NCBI RefSeq assembly: GCF_021202945.1
Contig: NZ_JAJOYR010000001.1
Coordinates: 682,001 to 746,000, forward strand
Direction of reading: 5' to 3'
DNA from: Stenotrophomonas sp. SY1
GTDB taxonomy: Bacteria > Pseudomonadota > Gammaproteobacteria > Xanthomonadales > Xanthomonadaceae
DNA length: 64,000 nt
Shown piece by piece: positions 35,665 to 45,618 of the stretch. Position 1 is the stretch's first letter, and each line of letters opens with the position of its first letter. The notes under the pieces were generated by a model. That model made no database searches. It worked only from the letters and a program-made list of their open reading frames with translations, and was not told the origin of the DNA. The position numbers were made by a program, and so were the translations under genes.

Positions 35665-36792
35665 TCACAACGCGGCGGGCTGCTGCTGGGTAACGCAATG
35701 CACCATGCCGCCGTTGCGGTACAGGTTGCGCACATCGATACCCACCACGGTGCGGCCTGGATACAGGCGCTGGAGAATGGCCTTGGCGACTGCGTCGTTG
35801 GGGTCTTTGTACTCCGGAACGAGCACCACGGTATTGCCGACGTAGTAATTGACGTAGGAACCCTTGTAGCCGAGTTCGTAGCCGTAACTGGTGACCACGT
35901 CGCGCTGGGTCAGCGGCAGTTGCACGAAACGGTAGGGTGCCTCGTCGATGTCGGTGGCGCGGTACAACGCGGCCACGTCGGTGTCCGACAGGCCCCATTC
36001 GCGCAGATCCGCGTGATTCATGGTGACGATGGTGTCCGGTGTGCCAAAGCGAGCAAAGCCATCGATATGCATGTCGGTGATGTCTTCCTTGCCGCCGGGT
36101 GCGCCGTCGAGCCAGATGAACTTGGCCACGCCCAGTTGGTCGCGCAGTACCTGCTCGAACTCGGACTGGCTCAGGTCCGCGTTGCGGTTGGGCTCACGCG
36201 TGGAACTGCGCGTGGCCATCAACACGCCGCGACCATCGACCTCGATCGCGCCACCTTCCAGCACCACATCGTTGAGGTCTACGCTGGGCAGACCATGCGT
36301 GCGTGCCACAGCACCGGGCACGCTGTCGTCCTTGCGGTACGGCGCGTCGTAGCCCCAACCGTTGAAGCCCCAGTCGGTGATGGTCAGTTTGTCGTTGCGG
36401 TCGTAGACGAACACGGGGCCGTTGTCGCGCACCCAGACGTCGTCGGTGGGGCGGACCAGGAAGTCAACCTTCGCCAAGGGCACGCCCGCGCCCTGAAGGA
36501 CATTGCGTACGCGGGCCTTCTCGGCGTTGTTGTAGACGACGATGTGCACGTTCTCGCTGCTGACCAATGCACGCGTCATGGCCACCCATGTGGGCTCGAT
36601 CCGGTCGCGGTAGGCGCGGCCGTAGGTGTAGTCATGCGGCCATTGCAGCCATGTGCCCTCATGCAGGGACGTTTCGTCGGGCATGTAGCCGGACTGGGCA
36701 TTGGCGCTGCCGGGCAGGGCGAAAGCAGAAGCGAAGAGGATGCTGGTCATCAGCGAAAGCCATTTGGTGCGGGTGGTGGCGGAAGTAGGCAT
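35665..36792 (-). CDS. Exported agmatine deiminase / peptidyl-arginine deiminase-family protein
   Basis: A 375-residue protein of the Porphyromonas-type PAD / agmatine deiminase family, with a Sec signal peptide (about 1-32, I-L-F-A-S-A-F-A-L-P-G-S-A-N-A), whereas metabolic agmatine deiminases are cytoplasmic. Family landmarks: W-L-Q-W-P-H near 48, D-D-V-W-V-R-D-N-G-P near 117, V-L-E-G-G near 177, the catalytic His region T-D-M-H-I-D-G near 240, and the catalytic Cys in G-G-M-V-H-C-V-T near 365. All expected catalytic residues are present. It would hydrolyse agmatine or another guanidino substrate in the periplasm or outside the cell. The substrate is uncertain. Confidence 0.92.
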   Translation of the reverse strand: MPTSATTRTKWLSLMTSILFASAFALPGSANAQSGYMPDETSLHEGTWLQWPHDYTYGRAYRDRIEPTWVAMTRALVSSENVHIVVYNNAEKARVRNVLQGAGVPLAKVDFLVRPTDDVWVRDNGPVFVYDRNDKLTITDWGFNGWGYDAPYRKDDSVPGAVARTHGLPSVDLNDVVLEGGAIEVDGRGVLMATRSSTREPNRNADLSQSEFEQVLRDQLGVAKFIWLDGAPGGKEDITDMHIDGFARFGTPDTIVTMNHADLREWGLSDTDVAALYRATDIDEAPYRFVQLPLTQRDVVTSYGYELGYKGSYVNYYVGNTVVLVPEYKDPNDAVAKAILQRLYPGRTVVGIDVRNLYRNGGMVHCVTQQQPAAL

Positions 36793-36897
36793 GGGGAGCG
36801 CTCAGGTAACGGGCTGCGGACGGCGTATTGCCGTTGGGCAGGGCCTACCTTAGGGAGCGAACCTGATATCTACCTGACGGCCTCCCGCCGCCGCTCG

Positions 36898-38130
36898 CTA
36901 CAGGCGCAGTTCGGTGCGCGCCCCGCCGCCGGCACGGTTCTCCAGGCGCAGTTCGCCGCCGTGCAGTTGCGCGATGTGCCGGACAATGGACAGCCCCAGG
37001 CCGCTGCCGGGGCTGTTGGGGCCGGACACGAAGGGCTCGCCGATGCGTTGCAGCAGCGCATCGGGGAACCCCGGGCCGCGGTCTTCGACGACGACGGAGT
37101 GGCCCGCCACGGTCACGCGGATCGGCTCGCCGTTCCCGGCTTTTGCCGTATGTACCAAGGCGTTCTCGATCAGGTTCCGCACAGCGGTCTGGACCAGCTG
37201 AACGTCGGCGTTCACCACCGATTCGGTTGCGTGAAATTCGATCTGCTCATCCTCCGGCAGCACGGATTCGACCAGCAGGTCCAAACGCACCGGTTCTTTC
37301 GAAACGGGCGTGGCAGCGGTGTCCAGCCGCGCCAGCAACAGCAGCTTGTCCACAAGGCGGGTTGTCTGTCCAGCCACGCGCTCGACCTTGCCAAGTATCT
37401 GTGCGGGCGCCTCGCGCCCATCCCTTGCGGATTCGCACAATGCCTGCAATCGCGCGACCGGCGTGCGCAGTTCATGCGCAGCGGCGGAAAGGAAGCGCTC
37501 CTGCTGCTGGAAGGACGCGATTGCCGGGCGCATCGAACGCCGCGACAGGAAATAGCCGACCACTATTCCGAACGCCGCAAAGCCAAGGGCGATCAGCAAG
37601 GTCGAGCGCACGAAGGCCGACTGTGCCGCATCGCGCGCGGCGGGATCGCCCAGCACCAGGATGATGGCCGCAGGACGATCGCCTTCGTCGTAGGTTTCCT
37701 TGGCATACAACAGGAATGGGCGACCACGCCCGTCGCGGTCTTCTTGGACCGTATCGGCACCGTCGCGTATCGCCGCTTCAGCGGTACCAATCGGGTCGGC
37801 GAGTTCGAACTGCGGCTGGTCCGGGCGCAGCAGCACCGTCGCAGGCGTACCGTGGCCGACTACCCAGATATCGGCGCCCCCATCCAGCACGTCGGCTTCC
37901 TTGCGCAGCACTTCGTCATGGAATCTGCCGTCGGTATCGAACCAGGTGAGCCCGTATACCGCAGTCGCGCGAAGCCGCAGAGTGGAGGTGATGTCGAGTT
38001 GGGTCAGCCGGGCATGCGTGAGGATCGCGACCACGCACAACGCGATCACGCAGAACAACCAGGCCAGGCTCCAGATCGCCGTCAGGCGCAGGTGCAACCG
38101 GCGCAGCAGCCGGTCACGCGCGCGTGGCAT
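36898..38130 (-). CDS. Two-component sensor histidine kinase
   Basis: A 410-residue inner-membrane kinase. Two membrane helices (about 13-36 and about 135-157) flank a periplasmic domain of roughly 100 residues. HisKA has the phospho-acceptor in A-A-H-E-L-R-T-P-V. The ATPase domain has N-L-I-E-N-A-L, E-D-R-G-P-G-F-P and G-S-G-L-G-L-S-I. The ATG at 38130 overlaps the last 17 bp of the regulator gene, showing translational coupling. Its signal is unknown; QseC/TctE-like kinases have this layout. Confidence 0.93.
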   Translation of the reverse strand: MPRARDRLLRRLHLRLTAIWSLAWLFCVIALCVVAILTHARLTQLDITSTLRLRATAVYGLTWFDTDGRFHDEVLRKEADVLDGGADIWVVGHGTPATVLLRPDQPQFELADPIGTAEAAIRDGADTVQEDRDGRGRPFLLYAKETYDEGDRPAAIILVLGDPAARDAAQSAFVRSTLLIALGFAAFGIVVGYFLSRRSMRPAIASFQQQERFLSAAAHELRTPVARLQALCESARDGREAPAQILGKVERVAGQTTRLVDKLLLLARLDTAATPVSKEPVRLDLLVESVLPEDEQIEFHATESVVNADVQLVQTAVRNLIENALVHTAKAGNGEPIRVTVAGHSVVVEDRGPGFPDALLQRIGEPFVSGPNSPGSGLGLSIVRHIAQLHGGELRLENRAGGGARTELRL

Positions 38131-38791
38131 CGGGGCTTTCCAGCAGATAGCCCGTGCCGCGTACGGTGCGCAGCAACGGTGGATCGCCGAGCTTGCGGCG
38201 CAGGGCGGCAATCAGCACTTCCTCGGCGTTGGAGGCCGGCTGCTGGTCCTCGCCCCAGCAGGCCGCGAGGAGGTCCTGTCGCGATACCACCTGTCCCGCA
38301 CGTTCGGCTAGAAGTTGCAGCAACGCGAACTCCTTTGGCCGCAGCGGCAATGCGATGCCACCGCGTCGTGCCGCGCGTCGTGCCAGGTCGATTTCAAGGT
38401 CGGCGATGCGGATCGTACTGGGCCGGATCGCGCTGCCACGACGACCGATTGCACTGATGCGGGCGACCAGTTCGTCCATCGCGAATGGCTTGACCAGGTA
38501 ATCGTCGGCGCCTCCGGCGAAGCCATCAACGCGGTCCTCGATCGAGTCGCGTGCCGTCAGGAACAGTGCCGGTGCAACGATGCCGGTCTGGCGCCAGCGC
38601 AGCAACGCGTCCAGGGCATCGCCATCGGGCAAGCCGCGATCAAGCAGAAGTACATCGTAGGCATACGACTGCACGAAGGATTCCGCCTCAGCTAGGTCGC
38701 GGGCCTCGTCCACCGCATGGCCTTGCGCGCGCAGCCGGCTGGCAACGGACTCGCGCAAATCGGACTGATCTTCGAGAACAAGCAGGCGCAT
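38114..38791 (-). CDS. OmpR-family response regulator
   Basis: A 225-residue regulator. The receiver domain starts M-R-L-L-V-L-E-D and has the phospho-acceptor in L-L-L-D-R-G-L-P-D-G near residue 51 and K in L-V-K-P-F near 100. The winged helix is at about 125-215 (L-R-P-K-E-F-A-L-L, V-R-G-T-G-Y-L-L). The start at 38791 puts the conserved first strand at residue 2; upstream codons of the frame are low-complexity. It is first in the operon with the overlapping kinase gene. Confidence 0.94.
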   Translation of the reverse strand: MRLLVLEDQSDLRESVASRLRAQGHAVDEARDLAEAESFVQSYAYDVLLLDRGLPDGDALDALLRWRQTGIVAPALFLTARDSIEDRVDGFAGGADDYLVKPFAMDELVARISAIGRRGSAIRPSTIRIADLEIDLARRAARRGGIALPLRPKEFALLQLLAERAGQVVSRQDLLAACWGEDQQPASNAEEVLIAALRRKLGDPPLLRTVRGTGYLLESPDATRA

Positions 38792-39283
38792 CGCGGCAGG
38801 ATACTGCCACCGCTGCGCGAAACCCAGAGCAGTCTGGGGGCGGGGGGAATGGCGTTTCAAATGGTGCGACCCCATCCCGCTGCCCGGGCCTCCTGCGGCG
38901 GGTGCCTTTGAGTACCAGCGGGCTTCCACCTTGCAGCTGTCTGCTTTCGGCCAGCAGCGGACCGTGTTGTGGGTGACGAGGGGTCACCATATCTCAGACG
39001 ATTTTTCCGGAACGCGCTCATCTCCAGCCTTCCGCAACACCAGTAAAAGTACGGCCCGAGAGCCAGTTCTTCTACGGCTGCAACGTCCTGGAATTTTGCA
39101 TAACGTAAAACCGCCTCGCCCGCGATACCAGGACGTATTGGCACCCAGTCAACTGATCGAGTTCCGCTCATCCGTGTCGATTGCATGAGCTGATCGAGCT
39201 GGAGGACGCAGGATGGAGAGACGAGTCGGCGGCCGCTTCAGCCATCACGCACAGCCAGATGCGAACGATCGGGAAGAGTCATC
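38792..39283. other. Intergenic stretch before the second classical autotransporter
   Basis: About 490 bp. A minus-strand open frame (38857-39186) has no recognised family and no ribosome site, and may be a relic. It likely holds the promoters for the divergent regulator and autotransporter genes. Confidence 0.35.
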
Positions 39284-42200
39284 ATGAGAATTGACGAGGC
39301 AGCATCCGCGACCTCAAAAAAAGTTGGAAATCGTATCGGTTTCGACTGCGCCTCACGACCTGATCTGTCGTGGTGGCCGGACACTTCTGCTGCACTCATT
39401 GGGTTATCTGTTCTTTTTGCGGCGAACATGGCAGAGGCGCAAGTCACGACCTGCTCCGGGCAGACTGCCGGCTGCAGAATAGACCAGGCTCTGTTCGGCA
39501 ATTCCCCAGCAACCGCGCCAATTGGCAACGACACCGCTGGAGGGCTGACTATCGGCTACTCGAGTAATGGAGTTCTTGGCATCCAGGGCGGCACCACAGT
39601 CGTCAGTAGCTTCTCCTTCAATGGGATTGGAAACACGATTGGCGACCTGACGACCGGAACGGGCACAGTGACCGTAAGCGGCCTCAACTCCGCTTGGAAC
39701 TCATCAGGCAATGCCCTCATCGTCGGCAATTCTGGAACGGGCACACTCAATATTCAGAGCGGCGCCCAGGTCGTAAGCACGGGTGGCGGGATCGTTGGCA
39801 ATAGCGCCACTGGCTCGGGCACAGTGACAATGGACGGGCCGGGCTCACTCTGGCGGACCAACACTGCCAGCATCACGATAGGCAGTGCAGGACGGGGCAC
39901 GCTAGCAGTCCTGAACGGCGCAAGTGTCTCCACCAACTTCCTGGACATTGGTGGAAGCGCGAATGGGTCGGGCGCAGTCACTGTGAATGGTTCTGCCTCG
40001 GTAGTGCAGACAACTGGCATGCGTGTAGGCACCGCCGGTACAGGGACGCTTGCGATCGAGAACGGCGGGACGGTCAACAACAATGGGAACGTGTTCATTG
40101 GCAACGGTGCGTCCGGCTCTGGCGTGGCCACGTTGAGCGGCGCTCAGACCAACTGGAACAACAGCGGCGGTATTTATGTCGGCCTGTTCGGTACAGGTGC
40201 GCTCACCGTTGCTGACGGTGCAACGGCAAGCGGCAGCTCAATCAACGTGGCTGCTCGCACTGGAAGCAAGGGCACTGTCAACATCGGTGCAGCGGCCGGC
40301 GCAGCGGCCGCCGCCCCAGGAACGCTGGCTGCTTCGTCCGTCGAGTTTGGCCCTGGTGCGGGCCTGCTTGTCTTCAACCACAGCGCAGCCGACCATACGT
40401 TTGTACCCGCCATCAACGGCCCCGGCGCGGTCAGCGTTCTTTCCGGGACGACCATCTTCGCCGCCGACAAGGCCTACACCGGCGGCACCACCATCTCCGG
40501 TGGCACCTTGCAGCTGGGTAGCGGCGGTGCTTCCGGATCGGTCGTCGGCAACATCACCGACAATGGAACGCTGGCGTTCAACCGGGGTGACGTCTACACG
40601 TTTGGCGGCGTGATTTCCGGCACCGGTGTGGTGAATCAGTTGGGCGCCGGAACCACCATCCTGACCGCCGATAACACCTACACCGGCAATACCACGATAG
40701 CCTCGGGCACGTTGCAGCTTGGCAATGGCGGTGCCTCAGGGGCAGTCGTCAGCGACGTCGCCAACGACGGGGCGCTAGCGTTCAACCGGAGTGACAGTCA
40801 CACGATGGCCGGCCTGATCTCCGGCACCGGCACGGTCAATCAGATCGGAACCGGGACCACCGTTCTGACCGCTGGAAACACTTACAGCGGCGGCACCACG
40901 ATCTCGGCCGGCACGTTGCAGCTTGGCAACGGCGGAGCCGCCGGTTGGATCGTCGGCGACGTCACCGATAACGGTGCGCTGGCATTCAACCGCAGCGACG
41001 TCCAGACATTCGCCGGCACCATCTCCGGCACGGGCACCGTAAGCCAGATCGGTGCCGGCACCACGGTGATGACGGGCGCCAACAGTTACGCCGGTGCCAC
41101 AACGGTGGCTGCTGGCGGCCTCTACATAGACGGGAATCAGTCTGGGGCAACCGCAGCAACCAGTGTTGCTGCCGGCGCTACACTCGGTGGGTCAGGCACC
41201 ATCGGCGGAAGCGTTACGGTTGCCGACGGCGCAACGCTGTCACCTGGCAGTCTGTCGAACGCACCGGGCACACTCGCGATCAACGGCGATCTATCGCTCA
41301 ACGGCGGCTCGCTGCTTGCCTACAGCCTGGGTGAGGCCAATGCGGTGGGCGGCGCATTCAATGATCTGGTGACGGTTGGCGGCGATCTGGTCCTCGATGG
41401 CGTCTTGAACGTAGTAACCACACCAGGCGGATCGTTCGACACGGGCATCTATCGACTGATCAGTTACGCAGGAGCCCTGACCAACAGCGGGTTGGCCATC
41501 GGCACGATCCCCTCACCGGACTACTACGTCCAGACCTCGGTCGCCAACCAGGTCAATCTGATCAACACCAGCGGTCTCACGCTCAACTATTGGGATGGTG
41601 CCGCTGGTCCGAAGAACGACGGGATCGTCAATGGCGGCGTCGGCGTGTGGCAGACCTCGGCTGGCAACGACAACTGGACCAACGCCGTAGGCACACCCAA
41701 CGCACCGTTCAGTGACCGCGCATTTGCAATATTCACCGGTCTGTCTGCAAACGTCAGCGTCGACAACAGTCTCGGCCCAGTGACCGCGTCAGGGATGCAG
41801 TTCGCAGTCGATGGTTATGTGGTCGGTGGCGACGTGCTGACCCTGGTGGACGACTCGTCCGCCCCGGGCATCTCGGTGATCCGGGTCGGTGACGGCACCG
41901 CGGCAAGCGCTGGCTACACCGCTACCATCAACGCGGTACTGACCGGCTCCAGCCAACTGGTCAAGGTTGATGGCGGCACGTTGGTGCTCACCGCCGCCAA
42001 CACCTATTCTGGCGGGACCTTGATTCGTGACGGCGGGATATCGATCGCCAACGATGCAAATCTTGGCACGAGTGCTGGCAGCATTGTCTTTGAGGGTGGC
42101 ACCCTGCTGACCACCGAGGACCTTTCCTCTGCGCGGGTGACAACGGTTGGGACCGGTGGCGGCACCATCGACACCGCCGCAGCGACGAACTTCGTCCATA

Positions 42201-44104
42201 GCGGCGCAATCTCCGGACCGGGCATGCTGACCAAGAACGGCGGAGGCCGCCTGACGCTGCTGGCCGACACCACCTATTCGGGCGGCACGGTGATAGGGGA
42301 TGGCACCCTGCAGCTCGGCAATGGCGGCACATCGGGCGCGCTCGTGGGCGATGTCACCAACAACGGTCTGTTGGTCTTCAACCGGTCCAACATGATCGGA
42401 TTCGCGGGCGCGATATCGGGTACCGGTGGGGTCGACCAGATCGGCACCGGCACTACCGTATTGAGCAGCACGGCCAACTCCTACAGTGGAGACACCCGCG
42501 TCAATGCGGGGGTATTGCAGGCCGGTGCCGCAGCTACCTTCAGCCCTAACACGGCTGTGACCGTCGCAGCTGCCGCCAGGCTTGATCTCAATGGTTTCTC
42601 ACAGACCGTCGCCGGCGTGACCAATGCCGGGCGAATCATCTTTGGTGCAGGTGCAGCGCCCGGCACCACGCTTACCACGCGAGATTACGCCGGCCTCGGC
42701 GGCACACTGGAGATAAACACATTCCTGGGCGGTGATGGGTCACCGTCGGACCGGCTGGTGATAGACGGTGGCGCCGCTTCCGGTAGCACGATCATCGTCG
42801 CCAGTAATGCAGGTGGGCTCGGCGACGTTACCACCGGCAATGGCATTCTCGTGGTGGATGCGGTCAATGGCGGGGTGACCAGCGGCACTGCGTTCGCGCT
42901 CAGGGCGCCGGTGGTGGCCGGACCATACGAGTATGGCCTGCGGCGGGGCAGCGTTGATGCGAGCTCGGCCGAAAGCTGGTACCTGCGCTCCACCCTGGAC
43001 TGCGGGGCTGCCGGTGCGCCTTCCCCCCCTTGCCCGTCACCGCCGGACCCGCCCGTGCCTCCACCGGATCCGCCGGCTTACAGGCAAGAAGTGTCCTTGG
43101 CTGCTGCACTCCCCACCATGGCTGCCATCTACGCGCGCGCAGTCGTTGACACGCTGCATGAGCGAGTGGGCGATGAACACCTGCTCAGCCAGCGCGGAGT
43201 CTCCTCACCAGACGCTGGCCTTGGCGGCGCGTGGGTACGGGCGCTGCACCACGACGGCGAACGAGATGGCGGCAACCAGGGCATCTATGGAAGCAGAGGG
43301 CCTGGCTTCGACTACGCATTTGATGTGCTGCAACTGGGCGTGGACCTTTACCGCTCCATCAACCAGGACGGCAGCCATCGGCATGCCGGTGGTTACCTGG
43401 CCTACGGAAAGGCGCGTGGGAGGGTGCGGCACAATCTTCTCGACTACGATTTCCATGCGGGCACGGACGAATTCGATGCGCGCACCGTCGGCGCGTACTG
43501 GACAGCATTCTCGCCCCGTGGTGCTTATGTGGACACCGTGGCGCAGTACACGTGGTACGACATGCGGGCCAGATCCACCCGGTTGCCGGACACCTTCACC
43601 AACGGGACTGGCGTGTTGGCGTCCGTGGAAGTGGGCTGGCCCTGGATGATGGGCGTGGAACGAAGCGGTGATAAGCCGGAGGCAGGCTGGCGCTTGGAGC
43701 CTCAGGCCCAGGTCATCTGGCAGAAGACCGCGCTGGACGACCTTGTCGACGAGACCGCGCGAGTACGTTACAGCGATGGCGACGCCAGCGTTGGCAGGTT
43801 GGGTGTGCGGCTCAGTCGGCTCGGCCAGCGAGCGTCAGACTCAGGCGATCGAGCAACAAGCTGGTGGATCCGCGGCAACGCTTGGCACGATTTCAGTGGT
43901 TCGCCAACAACCGAATTTTCCAGTGCAAGCGGCTACGTCCCCTTCACTGCAGACCTCGGCGACAGTTGGGGCGAAATTGGCTTGGGCGGCACCTGGCAGG
44001 TTAGTGCCGGCGGCTATCTCTTCGCGGATGCTGACTACACGTGGAGCTTCGATGGCGAAGAATCATCATGGAATGGAAAGTTGGGCATGCGTTGGCAGTG
44101 GTAG
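39284..44104 (+). CDS. Classical autotransporter (type Va), 1606 residues
   Basis: A surface beta-helix protein. The long N-terminal region (1-53) ends in a hydrophobic segment and A-N-M-A-E-A-Q. The first ~330 passenger residues are repeats of the form G-x-G-T-L-x-I-x-x-G-A-x-V and G-S-G-x-V-T-x-x-G, as in AIDA-like proteins. PATR repeats follow (G-G-T-T-I-S-G-G-T-L-Q-L-G). The segment from 41130 to about 41820 is a homologue of the module that occurs twice in the autotransporter at 22777, including Y-W-D-G-A-A-G-P-K-N. A short proline-rich linker (about 1245-1265) precedes the barrel (about 1290-1606, ending R-W-Q-W). No protease triad was seen. The barrel end is the closest match to the remnant at 184-636. 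Confidence 0.95.
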   Translation: MRIDEAASATSKKVGNRIGFDCASRPDLSWWPDTSAALIGLSVLFAANMAEAQVTTCSGQTAGCRIDQALFGNSPATAPIGNDTAGGLTIGYSSNGVLGIQGGTTVVSSFSFNGIGNTIGDLTTGTGTVTVSGLNSAWNSSGNALIVGNSGTGTLNIQSGAQVVSTGGGIVGNSATGSGTVTMDGPGSLWRTNTASITIGSAGRGTLAVLNGASVSTNFLDIGGSANGSGAVTVNGSASVVQTTGMRVGTAGTGTLAIENGGTVNNNGNVFIGNGASGSGVATLSGAQTNWNNSGGIYVGLFGTGALTVADGATASGSSINVAARTGSKGTVNIGAAAGAAAAAPGTLAASSVEFGPGAGLLVFNHSAADHTFVPAINGPGAVSVLSGTTIFAADKAYTGGTTISGGTLQLGSGGASGSVVGNITDNGTLAFNRGDVYTFGGVISGTGVVNQLGAGTTILTADNTYTGNTTIASGTLQLGNGGASGAVVSDVANDGALAFNRSDSHTMAGLISGTGTVNQIGTGTTVLTAGNTYSGGTTISAGTLQLGNGGAAGWIVGDVTDNGALAFNRSDVQTFAGTISGTGTVSQIGAGTTVMTGANSYAGATTVAAGGLYIDGNQSGATAATSVAAGATLGGSGTIGGSVTVADGATLSPGSLSNAPGTLAINGDLSLNGGSLLAYSLGEANAVGGAFNDLVTVGGDLVLDGVLNVVTTPGGSFDTGIYRLISYAGALTNSGLAIGTIPSPDYYVQTSVANQVNLINTSGLTLNYWDGAAGPKNDGIVNGGVGVWQTSAGNDNWTNAVGTPNAPFSDRAFAIFTGLSANVSVDNSLGPVTASGMQFAVDGYVVGGDVLTLVDDSSAPGISVIRVGDGTAASAGYTATINAVLTGSSQLVKVDGGTLVLTAANTYSGGTLIRDGGISIANDANLGTSAGSIVFEGGTLLTTEDLSSARVTTVGTGGGTIDTAAATNFVHSGAISGPGMLTKNGGGRLTLLADTTYSGGTVIGDGTLQLGNGGTSGALVGDVTNNGLLVFNRSNMIGFAGAISGTGGVDQIGTGTTVLSSTANSYSGDTRVNAGVLQAGAAATFSPNTAVTVAAAARLDLNGFSQTVAGVTNAGRIIFGAGAAPGTTLTTRDYAGLGGTLEINTFLGGDGSPSDRLVIDGGAASGSTIIVASNAGGLGDVTTGNGILVVDAVNGGVTSGTAFALRAPVVAGPYEYGLRRGSVDASSAESWYLRSTLDCGAAGAPSPPCPSPPDPPVPPPDPPAYRQEVSLAAALPTMAAIYARAVVDTLHERVGDEHLLSQRGVSSPDAGLGGAWVRALHHDGERDGGNQGIYGSRGPGFDYAFDVLQLGVDLYRSINQDGSHRHAGGYLAYGKARGRVRHNLLDYDFHAGTDEFDARTVGAYWTAFSPRGAYVDTVAQYTWYDMRARSTRLPDTFTNGTGVLASVEVGWPWMMGVERSGDKPEAGWRLEPQAQVIWQKTALDDLVDETARVRYSDGDASVGRLGVRLSRLGQRASDSGDRATSWWIRGNAWHDFSGSPTTEFSSASGYVPFTADLGDSWGEIGLGGTWQVSAGGYLFADADYTWSFDGEESSWNGKLGMRWQW

Positions 44105-44154
44105 AGCTTTGCACGCACGGACGCGCTAACGACAAGTATCTCGATTCGGGGCGT

Positions 44155-45618
44155 TTATCGACGCACGATGCTTGCTGTTCGTGATTCAAAATCCACGCTG
44201 CCAAGAATCTGCTCGGGTGTTCCGGCTTTTCCATCGGTGAGCACAAGCGTCACCTCGCGCAGGCCTGCTGGATCACCAAGCGGGTTGCTCCCGAAGAAGA
44301 CGATATCGGCCTCCATGCCTTCGGCAATGCGCCCGGTGCGGTTGCCGATGCCCAATGCATCGGCGGCATCCGATGTCGCGAGCCGGAGTACATCCCAGTC
44401 ACGGATGCCGGCACGCAGGTGCAGTTGCAGTTCGCGGCTGTACGCCGGTCCGCCACCATTGCCATCGGTGCCCACCAGAATGGGAACGCCTGCGGCATGC
44501 AACCTTCGCGCGAAATCGAGCACCTTGGGCATTGCTGCCCGCGCTTTCCGGTGGTCCTCTTCGCTCATGCGCGGCAGGAAGCTCAGCAACGCCTCCAGGT
44601 TGGCCGGGTGAAAGTAGGCCCGGTCCTCGGGCGGAAGCACGCTGTCCAGGCGATCGCTGTTGTAGGTCAGCTCGTTGACGCCGAGCGTCGTGCTCACGAC
44701 CACACGCCGCTGGGCCAGCACCACAAGCATCTCCTGTATCAGCGGGCCATCGAAGTCGGCCAGTTCAAACCAACGGAAAAGATAGCGGGCGTCTGCGCCA
44801 CGCTCGGCCAGGTAGGTGGCGCGCTGCTTGGGTTCCAGCAGGTCGGAGCTGGTGGGCAGGGTATGTTCCAGGCCATCGATGCCGAGCCGTGCCGCCTGCG
44901 TCCAGCTGATGGTGTCCAGGTGTGCGATCGCCTTGAGCCCGTTCCGGTGCGCTGCCTGGATGCCCTGCTTGAGTTCATCGGCATCCAGTCCGCTGTAGAG
45001 CTTGAAGTAGCGCATGCCCATGTCGGCCTGGCGCCGGGCTTCCGCATTCCATTCCGTCTCCGAGCGCGGATAGGCGAACGCGGTACCGCCAAATGGTGGG
45101 GGCTGGATGACAGCGCCCGCATGCAGTGCTTCGGGGCCAAGCAACGCGCCCGTCCGGATCTGCGCATCGTAACGGGCGTTCGCCGCAGGATCGCCGCCGG
45201 GGTTGCGAACCGTCGTGATGCCGAAGGCGAGGGCGACGGCGGCGTTGTGCCGGGTGATCGCATCGACACTCGGAATGCTGATGAGAGGATCGCCATCGAC
45301 CACTTCGACGCTGTGCGGGCCCGAGGTGATGTGGGCATGCCCATCGATAAGGCCCGGCAGGGCGTAGTGGCCTGTCATGTCCACCGAACGTTCCGGCGCC
45401 GGGCCCTTCCACTCGCCAGTACCGACCGCCGCGATTTTGCCGTCGTTGATCAGGACGTAGGCGTCGTCCACCACGCGCTCGGCATTGGGGTCCACCAGCG
45501 AGAAGCCGTGATAGAGCACGCCCGCGGGCACCACGTGCGTCGTGGCAACCGAATTGCAGCCCAGCAAGGATGCGCAGACCAGAAGCGCGATCAACGCCTG
45601 TCCGATATCACGCCGCAT
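44155..45618 (-). CDS. Amidohydrolase-family lipoprotein
   Basis: A 487-residue metal-dependent hydrolase. The lipobox L-L-G-C lies near residue 21, so it is probably membrane-anchored in the periplasm. Metal-site residues are in place: D-G-H-A-H-I (about 93), the lysine in Y-F-K-L-Y-S-G (about 207), the histidines in A-I-A-H-L-D and G-L-E-H-T-L, and the aspartate in V-G-T-D-G-N-G (about 385). This is the binuclear imidazolonepropionase/prolidase-like subgroup. Substrate unknown. It overlaps the end of the small membrane-protein gene by 11 bp, which indicates translational coupling. Confidence 0.92.
   Translation of the reverse strand: MRRDIGQALIALLVCASLLGCNSVATTHVVPAGVLYHGFSLVDPNAERVVDDAYVLINDGKIAAVGTGEWKGPAPERSVDMTGHYALPGLIDGHAHITSGPHSVEVVDGDPLISIPSVDAITRHNAAVALAFGITTVRNPGGDPAANARYDAQIRTGALLGPEALHAGAVIQPPPFGGTAFAYPRSETEWNAEARRQADMGMRYFKLYSGLDADELKQGIQAAHRNGLKAIAHLDTISWTQAARLGIDGLEHTLPTSSDLLEPKQRATYLAERGADARYLFRWFELADFDGPLIQEMLVVLAQRRVVVSTTLGVNELTYNSDRLDSVLPPEDRAYFHPANLEALLSFLPRMSEEDHRKARAAMPKVLDFARRLHAAGVPILVGTDGNGGGPAYSRELQLHLRAGIRDWDVLRLATSDAADALGIGNRTGRIAEGMEADIVFFGSNPLGDPAGLREVTLVLTDGKAGTPEQILGSVDFESRTASIVRR

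Noticed and set aside
35497..38457. A 986-codon plus-strand open frame
   Set aside because: It lies antisense over the agmatine deiminase-family gene and the kinase/regulator pair, which have clear motifs. It is a high-GC frame shadow with no ribosome site or domain.
38857..39186. Minus-strand 109-codon frame before the second autotransporter
   Set aside because: No recognised domain or ribosome site and it lies in a likely promoter region; at best a relic.
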